A DNA stretch of 64,000 nt from NCBI GenBank assembly GCA_017615635.1, contig JAFZZR010000099.1:78345-142344 (forward strand), written 5' to 3'. Positions 17,573-26,454 of this stretch are shown here, piece by piece; position 1 is the stretch's first letter; every line of letters begins with the position of its first letter. The translations under genes were made by a program, and so were the position numbers. The DNA comes from Lentisphaeria bacterium (GTDB lineage: Bacteria; Verrucomicrobiota; Lentisphaeria; Victivallales; UBA1829). The notes under the pieces are model-generated. The model had not been told where the DNA came from, did no database searches, and was given only the letters and a program-made list of their open reading frames with translations.

Positions 17573-18292
17573 TCACTTCACGGACGCCGATTCGGCGCCC
17601 TGCTGCGCTTCCCGGGCCTTCTCCGCCTTCTCCGCCTGGATCATGCGCTGCTTGTTGTACGTCCGGTAGGCATGATAGATGGAGGGAGAGGTATTCAGAA
17701 GGTCGTCCAGGCGGATCGCATTCACCTTCCACGCACGGTCATTCACCTGAATCAGCTTGGAGCCGGAGGGCACGGCCAGAGAATAGATCGGCGGAACCAC
17801 ATCGCTGTTTCCGAGAATGATCACGTTCCGGGGACGGAGGTAAGCCAGGAACCGGGAAAGATCTTCCGCGCGGATCATGACGGTTTCGTCGCCGGGCATA
17901 CGGACCGTAAGGAGGGTGCCTTTTTCCGGAAAGGGAAGCGCTTCGGGGACGACGATCACGGGGCATTTCGTCTTCTTCTGGGCGGTTTCCGCCAGGAAAA
18001 GCGGGGTCGCGTAATTCGACGTGAGGATCAGATACGGAATCAGTTTGCTGGCCTTGTAGACCGGCTTCTTCTCCGCCTTCTTTTCCGCAACATCTTCCTT
18101 CTCGTTCACGGTCGATGCGGGATCCGGCGCCGGTTCGCCGACGGCGGCAGGCTGAACCGTCGGTTCCGCTTCCACGGCCGGAGCGGGCGCAGCCGTTTCG
18201 GGCGCGGGCTGGGCGGCGGCATCATCGGCGGTCAGAGAGGAAAGAGCGAAAAGCCCCGCGGCGAAAGCGGACAGAAAGCTGAATCTGAGCAT
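17573..18292 (-). CDS. Secreted hypothetical protein with Ala/Pro/Glu linker
   Basis: 239 residues. Signal peptide (MLRFSFLSAFAAGLFALSSL), then a low-complexity Ala/Pro/Glu stretch (about 25-85), then a folded domain of about 130 residues (KLIPYLILTSNYATPLFLAE to DRAWKVNAIRLDDLL) that I do not recognise. The C terminus is a charged Ala/Glu/Lys helix. The start at 18292 is fixed by AGGAG with a 5-nt spacer. It lies 31 bp upstream of the ABC permease and is the probable first gene of that operon. Confidence 0.7.
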   Translation of the reverse strand: MLRFSFLSAFAAGLFALSSLTADDAAAQPAPETAAPAPAVEAEPTVQPAAVGEPAPDPASTVNEKEDVAEKKAEKKPVYKASKLIPYLILTSNYATPLFLAETAQKKTKCPVIVVPEALPFPEKGTLLTVRMPGDETVMIRAEDLSRFLAYLRPRNVIILGNSDVVPPIYSLAVPSGSKLIQVNDRAWKVNAIRLDDLLNTSPSIYHAYRTYNKQRMIQAEKAEKAREAQQGAESASVK

Positions 18293-18388
18293 ATTATCTC
18301 CTATTCTTCGGTTGTGTGCGGAAGGACGTCGTCCGCCCGGTCCGGCACGGTTTTCATTAAAATAAATCAAAAAATCAAGGATCCCGGC

Positions 18389-18417
18389 TTGCCAAGAGGG
18401 AAGCCAGTGTATATATT
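18389..18417 (+). promoter_or_regulatory. Promoter of the formyltransferase gene, with overlapping palindrome
   Basis: TTGCCA (18389-18394), 17-nt spacer, TATATT (18412-18417). An imperfect inverted repeat CCAGTGTATA...TATACTGG (about 18404-18426) covers the -10 and start-site region and could be an operator. Confidence 0.55.
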
Positions 18418-18457
18418 TTATACTGGAAAACGGATTTTTCAAATTGAAAGTGTCATT

Positions 18458-19333
18458 ATGCGTCAATTTTTTTTGAATTCTTCTGAAAAAATACCATCCG
18501 CCGCTCTGTTTCTGAGCGGTTCCGGCACCAACGCGGAAAAACTTCTTCTGGATGCGGACTCACCGGACTCCCCCTGGCGCCCTGCGGTCCTCGTCACGGA
18601 CCGTCCGGAGACCAGCGAGGCGCGAAAGCTGGCCGCCAGATTCCGTCTGCCGCTGATCGAACATGACATCTCCGCCTTCTGCCGGAAGCACGGACGGAGC
18701 CGCGTTTCCCTGGCCACGGAAGAAGATCTGCGCGTGCGGGAGAAATGGACCGCGGAACTCCGGGAAAAGCTTCAGGCATTCCCCGTGGATTTCGGGATCC
18801 TCGCCGGATTCATGACCCTCTGCAACATCACGAACGATCTGTTCTGTCTCAACGTCCACCCCGGTGACCTGACGGTGCAGGAAAACGGAAAAAGGATCTT
18901 CGCCGGACTGCACCGCGGCCCCACGGAGCGGGCGATCCTCCGGGGAGACAGCGCCATCCGGAGCAGCGTGATCCTGGCCGGTCCGGTTGGAATGAAGGGA
19001 TCCGGCATGGACGAGGGACCCGTTCTCGGGATCTCCGACCCCATGCCGCTGGATCTCCGGGGAATGACCGTCTCCTTTCTGAAGGAAACGGCGGCCCGCC
19101 GGGCGGGGAAAGCGCCCGGAGAATACGCGCAGGATGCTCTGGCGCAGCTGGCCATCCACAACGTGGAGAGGCTCAAGGAAGCGGGAGACTGGATCGTGTT
19201 CCCCCGTGTGGTGCGGGACTTCGCCTCCGGGCTCTTCAGCATGGAAGACGGCATCCTGTATTACCGGGATCAGCCGGTATCCTCCGTCCTGTATCCGAAG
19301 GACGGCGCGCCGCAGCCGCTTCCGCTGACCTGA
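18458..19333 (+). CDS. PurN-like formyltransferase family protein
   Basis: 291 residues, about 90 longer than typical GAR transformylase. The formyltransferase fold is indicated by FLSGSGTNAEKLL at the N terminus (PurN: SG.GSN), LAGFM, LNVHPGDLT (catalytic Asn and His) and GMDEGPVLG (catalytic Asp region). N10-formyl-THF is the usual donor. The acceptor is uncertain: the insertions around residues 60-90 and the C-terminal 60 residues (ending in DGILYYRDQPV) are not those of PurN. It lies immediately before the 6S RNA candidate and the 5-formyl-THF cyclo-ligase, which supports a folate link. The start at 18458 lacks a strong Shine-Dalgarno. Confidence 0.72.
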   Translation: MRQFFLNSSEKIPSAALFLSGSGTNAEKLLLDADSPDSPWRPAVLVTDRPETSEARKLAARFRLPLIEHDISAFCRKHGRSRVSLATEEDLRVREKWTAELREKLQAFPVDFGILAGFMTLCNITNDLFCLNVHPGDLTVQENGKRIFAGLHRGPTERAILRGDSAIRSSVILAGPVGMKGSGMDEGPVLGISDPMPLDLRGMTVSFLKETAARRAGKAPGEYAQDALAQLAIHNVERLKEAGDWIVFPRVVRDFASGLFSMEDGILYYRDQPVSSVLYPKDGAPQPLPLT

Positions 19334-19409
19334 CACAGTCCGCCAAAACTTTTTTTCAAAAAAAATCAGAATATCGCTTTCATTTGCGGAAAAAGGGTAT
19401 ATCTTACGC

Positions 19410-19645
19410 ATAAGGGCGGGATCCCGTTGAGGGATCCGGCATAACATATATACATTGAAACAACAAAATCGACCGAAGTGCATCCCGTCCCGGACGTGGT
19501 GTGTGCGGAAAATACGTGGTTGGCAGAAACATGATGAAACAGAAAGGATTTAGATCGACGCGAAGCGGGACCCGTCCCGGATCGTACGCCTTGAATCCAT
19601 GAAGTTCCTTTTCAACGGAATGTGACCTCATTCCGCATAAATTGC
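19410..19645 (+). ncRNA. ssrS: Candidate 6S RNA
   Basis: A 395-nt space without a convincing gene precedes the 5-formyl-THF cyclo-ligase gene, the classical place of 6S RNA. Motifs in order match E. coli 6S: GTGGTTGGCAGAAACATG (19515-19532; E. coli GCGGUUGGUGAGCAUG), then a C/G-rich apex GGGACCCGTCCCGG (19567-19580; GGUCCGUCCGAG) and GCCTTGAATCC (19588-19598; GCCUUAAAACUG). The apical arm can pair: GGATT/AATCC, GATC/GATC, CGGGA/TCCCG around a CCCG loop. A small GTTCC/GGAAT hairpin follows (19604-19621), as in the 3' side of the 6S bubble. A 7-bp hairpin GGATCCC/GGGATCC sits near the 5' end. Ends are approximate. 6S RNA mimics an open promoter and sequesters housekeeping RNA polymerase. Confidence 0.68.
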
Positions 19646-19728
19646 CCCCGTCGTTTCCACGCATCCGTATCCGGCCCGGCTGCCGGCTTCGGCCTCTGCC
19701 GATGTCAGACCGCTGTGCCTTGAAAAAC

Positions 19729-20382
19729 ATGGACACGAAAGAGTCCTCGACGGTCCTGCGCGAAGAGAAAAAAGCTCTCCGCCGGGAGAAGCTCGCTTTG
19801 CGCCGGGCCCTGGAGCCCGCCCGCCGTGCACAGGCGGACCGGTCGATCTGTCATACCCTCCTCACGCTGATCCGCCGGAGAAAGCCGTCCTGCGTCGCCG
19901 CCTACATGACGGACGGGACGGAACCGGATCTCCGCGATGTTTTGGAATCCGTTCTCCGTTCTCCGGCGAAGCTCTGTCTTCCCCGGTTCGAGAAGGACGG
20001 ATCCTACCGGATGGTGCGTGCGGAACACCTGGATCTGCCCATGGGGCCCTGGGGGATCCCGGAGCCTGCGGAGGATGCGCCCGACGCCCCGGAGGAGGAA
20101 CTGGATTCCGCGCTCTGGTTCGTGCCGGGCGTGGCTTTCGATGCCTCGTGCCGCCGTCTCGGCAGGGGAAAGGGTGTCTACGACCGGCTTCTGACCGCAC
20201 CCCGGTACGGAGTCGGTGTTTTCTACGAATGTCAACGCTGTGCGGAAGTTCCCTCGGAAGGACACGACAGGATCCTGGATCTGGTCGTGACGGAAGCGGG
20301 CAGTTTCGCGCCGGCGGGATCGAACCGCGGAGGAAACGGGGATACGCCCTCCGCGTCATATCATCATCCAACCATAGAGTAA
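19729..20382 (+). CDS. ygfA: 5-formyltetrahydrofolate cyclo-ligase
   Basis: 217 residues. The enzyme uses ATP to convert 5-formyl-THF to 5,10-methenyl-THF. Motifs: REEKKALRREKLALRRAL (N-terminal helix with the R/K-x-x-x-R pattern), VAAYMTDGTEPDL, LCLPRFEKDG, GPWGIPEP and VPGVAFDASCRRLGRGKGVYDRLL, the latter being the ATP/folate signature. The last about 20 residues extend past the family end and run to the RNase Y gene. In-frame ATGs at 19702 and 19729 both lack a good Shine-Dalgarno; 19729 fits the family length better. Confidence 0.9.
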   Translation: MDTKESSTVLREEKKALRREKLALRRALEPARRAQADRSICHTLLTLIRRRKPSCVAAYMTDGTEPDLRDVLESVLRSPAKLCLPRFEKDGSYRMVRAEHLDLPMGPWGIPEPAEDAPDAPEEELDSALWFVPGVAFDASCRRLGRGKGVYDRLLTAPRYGVGVFYECQRCAEVPSEGHDRILDLVVTEAGSFAPAGSNRGGNGDTPSASYHHPTIE

Positions 20383-20399
20383 GTCAAGGAGAACTGTTT

Positions 20400-21953
20400 A
20401 TGGAAATGTACATCTGGCTTGGAGCGGGACTGGCCGTCGGGATCGGCGCCGGCCTCGTGATCCAGTTCCTCGTCACAAAACTGCGCGGAAACCGTATGGC
20501 CCGGGAAGCGGAAACGCTGAAAAAAGATGCGGAACGCGAAGCCGCCCAGATGCTTCGGGAAGCCCGCGTCACGGCGAAAAGCGACGCCATGAAGATCAAA
20601 GACGAAGTGGAGTCGGAGCTGAAGGAACGCCGCAGGGAGGTTTCCCAGCAGGAAAAACGCCTCGCGCAGAAAGAGGAAAATCTGGAACGCAAAGGCGACT
20701 CGCTGGACGCGAAGATCAAAGGTCTGGAACGCAAGGAGCATGACCTCGATGCCCTGAAGGAACGTCTCTCCCAGAAGGAGGAGGAGCTCCGGAAAACCAT
20801 CTCCCGTCAGGTGGACGAGCTGGAACGGATCGCCTCGCTGGACCGCGAAACGGCCAAGAGCATGATCCTCGAGAAGCTGAAGGGCGAGGTGGAAAACGAA
20901 TGCGGGATCCTGATCCGCGATGTACTGGACGAAGCGAAGCAGCGGGCGGAACGGGAATCCCAGCAGCTCCTGGCCTACGTAATCCAGCGCTACGCCGGAG
21001 ACTGCACGTACGAACGCACCACCGCCACGATCCCCCTGCCCAGCGATGAAATGAAGGGCCGGATCATCGGACGGGAAGGCCGGAACATCCGCGCCCTGGA
21101 AGCCGCCACCGGCGTGAACATTCTGATCGACGACACCCCCGAAGCGGTGGTGATCTCCTGCTTCGATCCCCTCCGCAAGGAAACCGCCCGCCGTCTTATG
21201 GAGAAACTTATCTCCGACGGCCGTATCCACCCGACGCGCATCGAGGAGCTGGTCAAGAAGATCCGCAAGGAGATCGATGAGGAAGTTTATGATGCCGGTG
21301 AACGTGCCGTCCTGGACTGCGGTCTTCAGGGCGTGCCCAAGCCGCTGATCTCCCTTCTGGGACGTCTGCAGTTCCGCTACAGTTTCTCCCAGAACGTGCT
21401 GAAGCACTCCATCGAGACGGCCGCGTTCATGGGAACGATCGCGGCGGAGCTCGGACTGGACGAGCAGAAAGCCAGAAGGATCGGACTCTTCCACGACCTG
21501 GGCAAGGCAGTGGACCACGAGGTGGAAGGGACCCATGCCCAGATCGGCGCGGACATCCTGCGCAAGCACGGCGAAAACAAAGACGTGGTGAACGCCGTTG
21601 CCGCGCACCACGGCGAAGTGGAAGCCACCTCCATCTACGCGATCCTGGCCAACGCCTGCGACGCCCTGAGCGCGTCCCGGCCCGGCGCCCGGAGCGAAAC
21701 GACGGAACTCTACCTGAAACGGCTGGAACAGCTGGAAAGCATCGCCGGGGAATTCTCCGGTGTGGAGTCCTGCTTTGCCCTGCAGGCCGGCCGCGAGGTC
21801 CGCGTGGTGGTGCAGCCGGAAAAGGTTTCCGAGGCGCAGGCACAGGTCCTGGCCCGGGATATCTGCCTCCGCATCGAAAAGGAGATGAACTATCCCGGCC
21901 AGATCAAGGTCACCATCATCCGGGAGACCAGGTCCGTCGAATATGCAAAGTGA
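20400..21953 (+). CDS. rny: Ribonuclease Y
   Basis: 517 residues with the complete RNase Y plan: one N-terminal membrane helix (YIWLGAGLAVGIGAGLVIQF), a long coiled coil (about 30-170, Glu/Lys/Arg rich), a KH domain (GRIIGREGRNIRALEAATGV, about 215-280) and an HD domain (HSIETAAFMG, LFHDLGKAVDHE, AAHHGEVE). It is the membrane-bound endonuclease that starts mRNA decay in bacteria lacking RNase E. The start at 20400 is marked by AAGGAG. With pnp in this window it covers the endo- and exonucleolytic core of mRNA decay. Confidence 0.97.
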   Translation: MEMYIWLGAGLAVGIGAGLVIQFLVTKLRGNRMAREAETLKKDAEREAAQMLREARVTAKSDAMKIKDEVESELKERRREVSQQEKRLAQKEENLERKGDSLDAKIKGLERKEHDLDALKERLSQKEEELRKTISRQVDELERIASLDRETAKSMILEKLKGEVENECGILIRDVLDEAKQRAERESQQLLAYVIQRYAGDCTYERTTATIPLPSDEMKGRIIGREGRNIRALEAATGVNILIDDTPEAVVISCFDPLRKETARRLMEKLISDGRIHPTRIEELVKKIRKEIDEEVYDAGERAVLDCGLQGVPKPLISLLGRLQFRYSFSQNVLKHSIETAAFMGTIAAELGLDEQKARRIGLFHDLGKAVDHEVEGTHAQIGADILRKHGENKDVVNAVAAHHGEVEATSIYAILANACDALSASRPGARSETTELYLKRLEQLESIAGEFSGVESCFALQAGREVRVVVQPEKVSEAQAQVLARDICLRIEKEMNYPGQIKVTIIRETRSVEYAK

Positions 21954-22731
21954 CTTCTCCCTCTTCGAACGCCGCTTCCGGGACTACGCCGCGCAGTTCC
22001 GGAATGCGGACGGCACATTCGATTTTCCCATCCGGCGCAAAATCGAACATACCTTCGACGTCTGCCGGACAACGGAGGAGATCTGCCGCCGCGAGGGACG
22101 GTCGGCGGACGAGACACAGCTTTTTCTGCTGTGCGCGCTGTTTCACGATCTTTCCCGGTTCGAACAGTTCCGGAAATTCCGGACGTTCCGGGACGCCGAT
22201 TCCTTCGATCACGGGAACCGGAGCGAGGAAATCATGCTTTCAGGCGGTTTTCTCCAGGATGTGCCGCCCGACCGGCAGGCCGTCATTGCCTGTGCGGTCC
22301 GCCTGCATAACAAGGCATCGATCCCGCCCGATACGCCGGAGGAAAGCCTGCCCGCTGTCCGGATGGTCCGTGACGCGGACAAACTGGATATTCTGAAGCT
22401 GGTCTACGAGTTTTTCACGGATCCGGCCAAGTCCGATCCGACCATGAGGCTGGATCTGCCCGTCTCACCGGGCTGTACGGACTCCGTTCTGCGGGCCGTT
22501 CTGGAAGGCAGGCCGATCCTCTACTCGGATATGCACAATGTCAATGATTTCATCCTGACGCTGTTCAGCTGGCCGAACCAGCTGAATTACGCAGGATCCG
22601 CCGAACTCGCCCTGGAACGGGAGCTTTATCCGCACCTGTATTCCCTGCTCTCGCTTCCGGGTAAGGAGATCACCGCCCTGCCCGCTCTGACGGAACAGCG
22701 CCTCCGGGAAAAGGCAAGGAGGAAATCATGA
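21943..22731 (+). CDS. HD-domain phosphohydrolase
   Basis: 262 residues. The full H...HD...D metal set is visible: [25 protein letters not shown] and RDADKLDI. Substrate unknown; the family includes (p)ppGpp, nucleotide and cyclic dinucleotide hydrolases. It overlaps rny by 11 bp and the OppF-like gene by ATGA, so the three are probably translated together. Confidence 0.85.
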   Translation: MQSDFSLFERRFRDYAAQFRNADGTFDFPIRRKIEHTFDVCRTTEEICRREGRSADETQLFLLCALFHDLSRFEQFRKFRTFRDADSFDHGNRSEEIMLSGGFLQDVPPDRQAVIACAVRLHNKASIPPDTPEESLPAVRMVRDADKLDILKLVYEFFTDPAKSDPTMRLDLPVSPGCTDSVLRAVLEGRPILYSDMHNVNDFILTLFSWPNQLNYAGSAELALERELYPHLYSLLSLPGKEITALPALTEQRLREKARRKS

Positions 22732-23699
22732 GCGGATCCGAGCCCAGTCTTCTGGAAGTCCGTGATCTCCGGAAATACTATCCGGCAGGCGGCGGTTTGT
22801 TTTCGCCCCGGCGTTTTGTGAAGGCTGTGGACGGCGTCCGTTTCACGCTGGAAAAAGGCGAGACGCTCGGACTGGTGGGCGAAAGCGGATGCGGAAAAAG
22901 TACGCTGGCCCGGGTCCTGCTCCGGCTGGAGGACCCCACGTCCGGCTCGGTTTTCCTGAACGGAGAAGATCTCTGCTCGCTCCGGGGAGAGGCCCTGCGG
23001 CGGCGGCGCGGCGCATTCCAGATGATCTTTCAGGATCCTTACGCATCCCTGAACCCGAAAATGAGCGTGTTCTCCATTCTGGAGGAACCGCTGAAACTTC
23101 ATACGTCACTTTCTCCGGCGGAACGGGAGAAAAAAATCGCCGATCTGCTGGATATGGTGGGACTGGATCCGGGGTATGCCCGGCGCTATCCGCACCAGTT
23201 CAGCGGCGGACAGCGTCAGCGCATCGGCATAGCCCGTGCACTGGCCGTGAATCCGGAGTTCATCGTGGCGGACGAACCGGTTTCGGCGCTGGACGTCAGC
23301 GTGCAGGCCCAGATCGTCAATCTTCTGCGGTCCGTTCAGGAGCGGACGGGCGTGGCGTTCCTCTTCATCGCCCACGATCTCGCCGTGGTGGAACACATCA
23401 GCCGCCGCATCATGGTCATGTATCTGGGAAAGATCGCGGAATCGGGCCCTGCCGGTGAACTCTGCCGGAAGCCCCGCCATCCCTATACGGCCGCCCTGCT
23501 CTCCGCAGCGCCCGATATCTCCAAACGGTCTCTTTCGCGGGTCTGTCTCTCCGGCGATGTGCCGTCTCCCCTGGATCCGCCCTCCGGATGCCGGTTCCAT
23601 ACGCGCTGTCCCTTTGCGAAGGAGATTTGCGGAAAAACGGAACCGGAATTGAGGGAAGTCGAACCCGGACGCTTCTGCGCCTGTCATTTCCCGCTTTGA
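22728..23699 (+). CDS. Oligopeptide/dipeptide ABC transporter ATP-binding protein (OppF/DppF type)
   Basis: 323 residues. Walker [10 protein letters not shown], signature [15 protein letters not shown], Walker [13 protein letters not shown], and the C-terminal oligopeptide-type extension with [14 protein letters not shown]...C, whose cysteines resemble the Fe-S-binding tail of Opp/Dpp ATPases. It should energise peptide import together with OppB, C, D and A, none of which is nearby. The start has AAGGAGG and overlaps the HD gene by 4 bp. Its last 16 bp overlap a convergent gene. Confidence 0.92.
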   Translation: MSGSEPSLLEVRDLRKYYPAGGGLFSPRRFVKAVDGVRFTLEKGETLGLVGESGCGKSTLARVLLRLEDPTSGSVFLNGEDLCSLRGEALRRRRGAFQMIFQDPYASLNPKMSVFSILEEPLKLHTSLSPAEREKKIADLLDMVGLDPGYARRYPHQFSGGQRQRIGIARALAVNPEFIVADEPVSALDVSVQAQIVNLLRSVQERTGVAFLFIAHDLAVVEHISRRIMVMYLGKIAESGPAGELCRKPRHPYTAALLSAAPDISKRSLSRVCLSGDVPSPLDPPSGCRFHTRCPFAKEICGKTEPELREVEPGRFCACHFPL

Positions 23700-24454
23700 A
23701 GCGTGAAATACAGCGGGGCATCGTCCCGGTCGGTCATACGCACGTTGAGCCGGCGCTTTTTGCCGTCCGGCCCCTTGCTTTCAAGCAGGATCTTCGTTTC
23801 GCCTTCGGGCAGATCCAGAACGGCGGTGAAGGGCTGCTTCCGGTTGAAAACTTCGTTTTTATTTGCGGCGGAGTGCCAGACTTCCTTCCCGTCCACGCTG
23901 GCGGAAAGTGACCCGTTGAACACCATGAGCAGCTTTGCGCCCGGGATCGGACGATCCGTCTTCAGGCGGATCTCCAGAAGGAACCCCGCGGCTTCCTTAT
24001 CGCGGATTCCCGGCATGCCCCGGCCCGGCTCCAGATCCCCGTTCAGCGCCGTAAAGGTGTAGATGCGGGGCGCGCCCTCCGCCGTATCCGCGGTCTGAGG
24101 CGAAGTGATGAGCCAGCTGCGGAAGCAGGAATCGGCTATGACCTTCCCCGTTCCGGAGCAAAGAACGAACAGCGGCGCACAGGTGGAAGCCTCGGATTGG
24201 ATCTGACCGGCCTTCCGTTTCACGGCGCCGCCCGCTTTTTTGTCGAGTTTCTCTTTCGGAGCAAACTTTTTGGAGGCATCCGACCGGTCCGCCTTCGTAT
24301 AGACCGGTGTCTCGCCGGCCCGGACAAGAACGGAGGAGACCATCGAAGAGACGGGGACCCGCATATAGCCGAATGCCAGGGAGCCGGCGACAAACAGGAC
24401 CGCGGCACAGGCGGGGATCCACAGCACACGTAATTCTTTCCAGGAAGATTTCAT
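23684..24454 (-). CDS. Membrane-anchored hypothetical protein
   Basis: 256 residues. One N-terminal membrane helix ([21 protein letters not shown]) anchors an extracytoplasmic part. A basic Lys-rich linker (about 60-85) leads to a beta-rich domain of about 150 residues ([48 protein letters not shown]) that reads like a carbohydrate-binding jelly-roll but is not a confident family match. It overlaps the OppF-like gene tail to tail by 16 bp and lies 28 bp upstream of nothing else on its strand. Confidence 0.6.
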   Translation of the reverse strand: MKSSWKELRVLWIPACAAVLFVAGSLAFGYMRVPVSSMVSSVLVRAGETPVYTKADRSDASKKFAPKEKLDKKAGGAVKRKAGQIQSEASTCAPLFVLCSGTGKVIADSCFRSWLITSPQTADTAEGAPRIYTFTALNGDLEPGRGMPGIRDKEAAGFLLEIRLKTDRPIPGAKLLMVFNGSLSASVDGKEVWHSAANKNEVFNRKQPFTAVLDLPEGETKILLESKGPDGKKRRLNVRMTDRDDAPLYFTLQSGK

Positions 24455-24482
24455 GCGGCGGATTCCTTTCGTTCAGGGGCGA

Positions 24483-24983
24483 TCATTCTGCAGGCTTGTT
24501 ATCCGGAGTCTTCGCTTCAGATACACTGTCCGATGTCTTTTCTTCACCTTCTGGATCACTGTTCCAGACCTTCGCCCCGGTATTATCCAGCGCCTTCAAT
24601 CTGGGAACGACGGAATCGCGCCACGAAGCCTCATGGGCTGCGCTCCAGTCCGCCAGAGAATAATTTATCTGGAAATATTCATACCCGAAGCCGATCAGCC
24701 GGTCTTCGTCTTCATCGAAAACAAACGGGGTGCATTCATCCCGGGTCACCATGCCGTCGTACCACTTGGGATCGGTGTAGTAAAACACCACTTTCTTTCC
24801 CTGAAAGACACCTTCCGGCGGCTCACCCATGATCTCGCGGACTTCCGCCTGGGTCATGCCGATCCGGATATCCTCCAGCTTCGACTTGTTTGCCGAAGCC
24901 TCGAAATATCCGCAGGATGCCAGCAGAAGCAGGGCCAGACAGCCCAGCGGTAAGACGTACGCCGTTTTTATGCCGATTTTCAT
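24483..24983 (-). CDS. Lipoprotein with SmpA/BamE-like domain
   Basis: 166 residues. Lipobox LLLASC gives a lipidated Cys after a 20-residue signal. The following KLEDIRIGMTQAEVREIMGEPPEG is the helix-turn pattern of the SmpA/OmlA (BamE) fold. BamE is a small subunit of the outer-membrane beta-barrel assembly machine, but the fold is also used in other lipoproteins, so the exact role is open. The C-terminal 30 residues are acidic and low in complexity. The start is the ATG at 24983, after GGAAG. Confidence 0.75.
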   Translation of the reverse strand: MKIGIKTAYVLPLGCLALLLLASCGYFEASANKSKLEDIRIGMTQAEVREIMGEPPEGVFQGKKVVFYYTDPKWYDGMVTRDECTPFVFDEDEDRLIGFGYEYFQINYSLADWSAAHEASWRDSVVPRLKALDNTGAKVWNSDPEGEEKTSDSVSEAKTPDNKPAE

Positions 24984-25011
24984 GAAACATTCTTCCCGTT
25001 GATTTTCCTGT

Positions 25012-25040
25012 ACTATACACCGTGTTCGGCCATCTTGCAA
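25012..25040 (-). promoter_or_regulatory. Promoter of the lipoprotein gene
   Basis: Minus-strand TTGCAA (25040-25035), 17-nt spacer, TATAGT (25017-25012), about 30 nt before the start codon. Confidence 0.6.
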
Positions 25041-25147
25041 ATCATCCTTTCGCCGAGACGCAAAAGACGCCAAGGGGACGGCTCTGACAAAAAGAGCCGC
25101 CCAGGCCCGCCGAAAAACTGTTTTTTGCTTTTTTCGTCTTTTCCGGC

Positions 25148-25175
25148 TTGCATTTTTCGTTCGGCGATGTATAGT
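25148..25175 (+). promoter_or_regulatory. Promoter of tRNA-Glu
   Basis: TTGCAT (25148-25153), 16-nt spacer, TATAGT (25170-25175), 18 nt before the mature tRNA 5' end. Confidence 0.6.
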
Positions 25176-25193
25176 AAAAAATGCCTTAGATGC

Positions 25194-25269
25194 GTCCCTA
25201 TCGTCTAGAGGCCTAGGACATCAGGTTCTCATCCTGGTAACCCGGGTTCGAATCCCGGTGGGGATGCCA
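25194..25269 (+). tRNA. tRNA-Glu (anticodon CUC)
   Basis: 76 nt that align over the whole length with E. coli tRNA-Glu: acceptor GTCCCTA/TGGGGAT, D arm TCGTCTAGAGGCCTAGGA, anticodon stem TCAGG/CCTGG with loop TTCTCAT (anticodon CTC), T arm CCGGGTTCGAATCCCGG and an encoded CCA. The first pair is G-U rather than G-C. It decodes GAG; a UUC isoacceptor must be elsewhere. Confidence 0.96.
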
Positions 25270-25317
25270 ATTTGCAACTCATCATGCGCCGTACGGGCGA
25301 AAGGGCCGTCGTTTCAA

Positions 25318-26454
25318 ATGCTCTGTGAATGTTCCGATTTGCTCCGCACGGAGGAACTTCATCTGGCGCCGTACGCTCTGCGGGCCCGTCTTTCCAGGGG
25401 CCGGGTCCACCCCGAGCCGAGCCATCCCTTCCGTACGGATTTCCAGCGTGACCGCGACCGGATCCTGCACAGCAGGGCCTTCCGGCGGCTTGAATACAAG
25501 ACTCAGGTGTTTCTCAGCGGATCCGGCGACCATCTGCGCAACAGACTCACTCACACCATCGAGGTCGCCGCCATTTCCCGGACCATCGCAAGGGCGCTGG
25601 CGGCCAACGAGGACCTGACGGAAGTCATTGCGCTGGCCCATGACATCGGGCATCCCCCGTTCGGTCATGCGGGCGAACGCGCCCTGAGCAAAGTCATGGA
25701 GAATTTCGGCGGATTCGATCATAATCTCCAGGCGCTCCGGACCGTGGACCTGCTGGAGATCAAGTATCCCGATTACGACGGAATCAACCTCACGTACGAG
25801 GTGCGCGCCGGTCTTCTCAAGCACAGAGACGGCATCTCCGCCCTGCCGGACGGGTCCCCGCTGGATCCCACGCCCGGCATCGAAGCTCAGATCGCCGACC
25901 TGGCCGACGACCTTACATACTACGGACACGATGTGGATGACGGCCTCGAATCCGGTCTGATCCGCGAGGAGATGCTGGAGCCGCTGGCGATCTGGCAGCT
26001 CGCTTCGGAAAAGGCCCGCTCCGCCGGGCTCCCGGCTCCCTGCGAACGCTTCTCCGCATACACCGTCCGATGCCTCATCGACACCATGGTGGGCGATGCC
26101 ATCCGCCACTCCGCCCGCCGGATCGCCGATGCAGATCCGCAGTCTCCGGACGAGGTGGCCCATCTGCCTGCCAATCTGATCTCGTTTTCCCCGGAATTCG
26201 AGAAAATGACCCTGGAGCTGAAACATTTCCTTTATCAGAATCTCTACTTCTGCAAGGAACTCCAGAAACTCAACGCACTCTCCCTCTCCCGGATCCAGTT
26301 CCTTTTCGACACCTTCCTCAAAAATCCCGCGCTCATGGGCGATACCGCACGCAGCCGTCTCGAAAAGGACGGCGCCGCACGCGCAGCCGCCGACTACATC
26401 GCCGGCATGACCGACAACTTCGCCATCATGGAGTATCTCAGGCTCCATAAGTGA
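25318..26454 (+). CDS. dgt: Deoxyguanosinetriphosphate triphosphohydrolase-like protein
   Basis: 378 residues. dGTPase family: RDRDRILHSRAFRRLEYKTQVF, NRLTHTIEVAAISRTIARAL (His), ALAHDIGHPPFGHAGE (HD pair) and DLADDLTYYGHDVDD (distal Asp region). These HD enzymes hydrolyse dNTPs to deoxynucleosides and triphosphate, and regulate dNTP pools. The ATG at 25318 lies 48 nt after the tRNA, without a strong ribosome site, so it may be expressed from the tRNA promoter. Upstream in-frame codons overlap the tRNA and were rejected. Confidence 0.92.
   Translation: MLCECSDLLRTEELHLAPYALRARLSRGRVHPEPSHPFRTDFQRDRDRILHSRAFRRLEYKTQVFLSGSGDHLRNRLTHTIEVAAISRTIARALAANEDLTEVIALAHDIGHPPFGHAGERALSKVMENFGGFDHNLQALRTVDLLEIKYPDYDGINLTYEVRAGLLKHRDGISALPDGSPLDPTPGIEAQIADLADDLTYYGHDVDDGLESGLIREEMLEPLAIWQLASEKARSAGLPAPCERFSAYTVRCLIDTMVGDAIRHSARRIADADPQSPDEVAHLPANLISFSPEFEKMTLELKHFLYQNLYFCKELQKLNALSLSRIQFLFDTFLKNPALMGDTARSRLEKDGAARAAADYIAGMTDNFAIMEYLRLHK

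Noticed and set aside
25079..25099. CGGCTC/GAGCCG hairpin before the tRNA gene
   Set aside because: No T-run on either side and no gene ending there, so not called a terminator.
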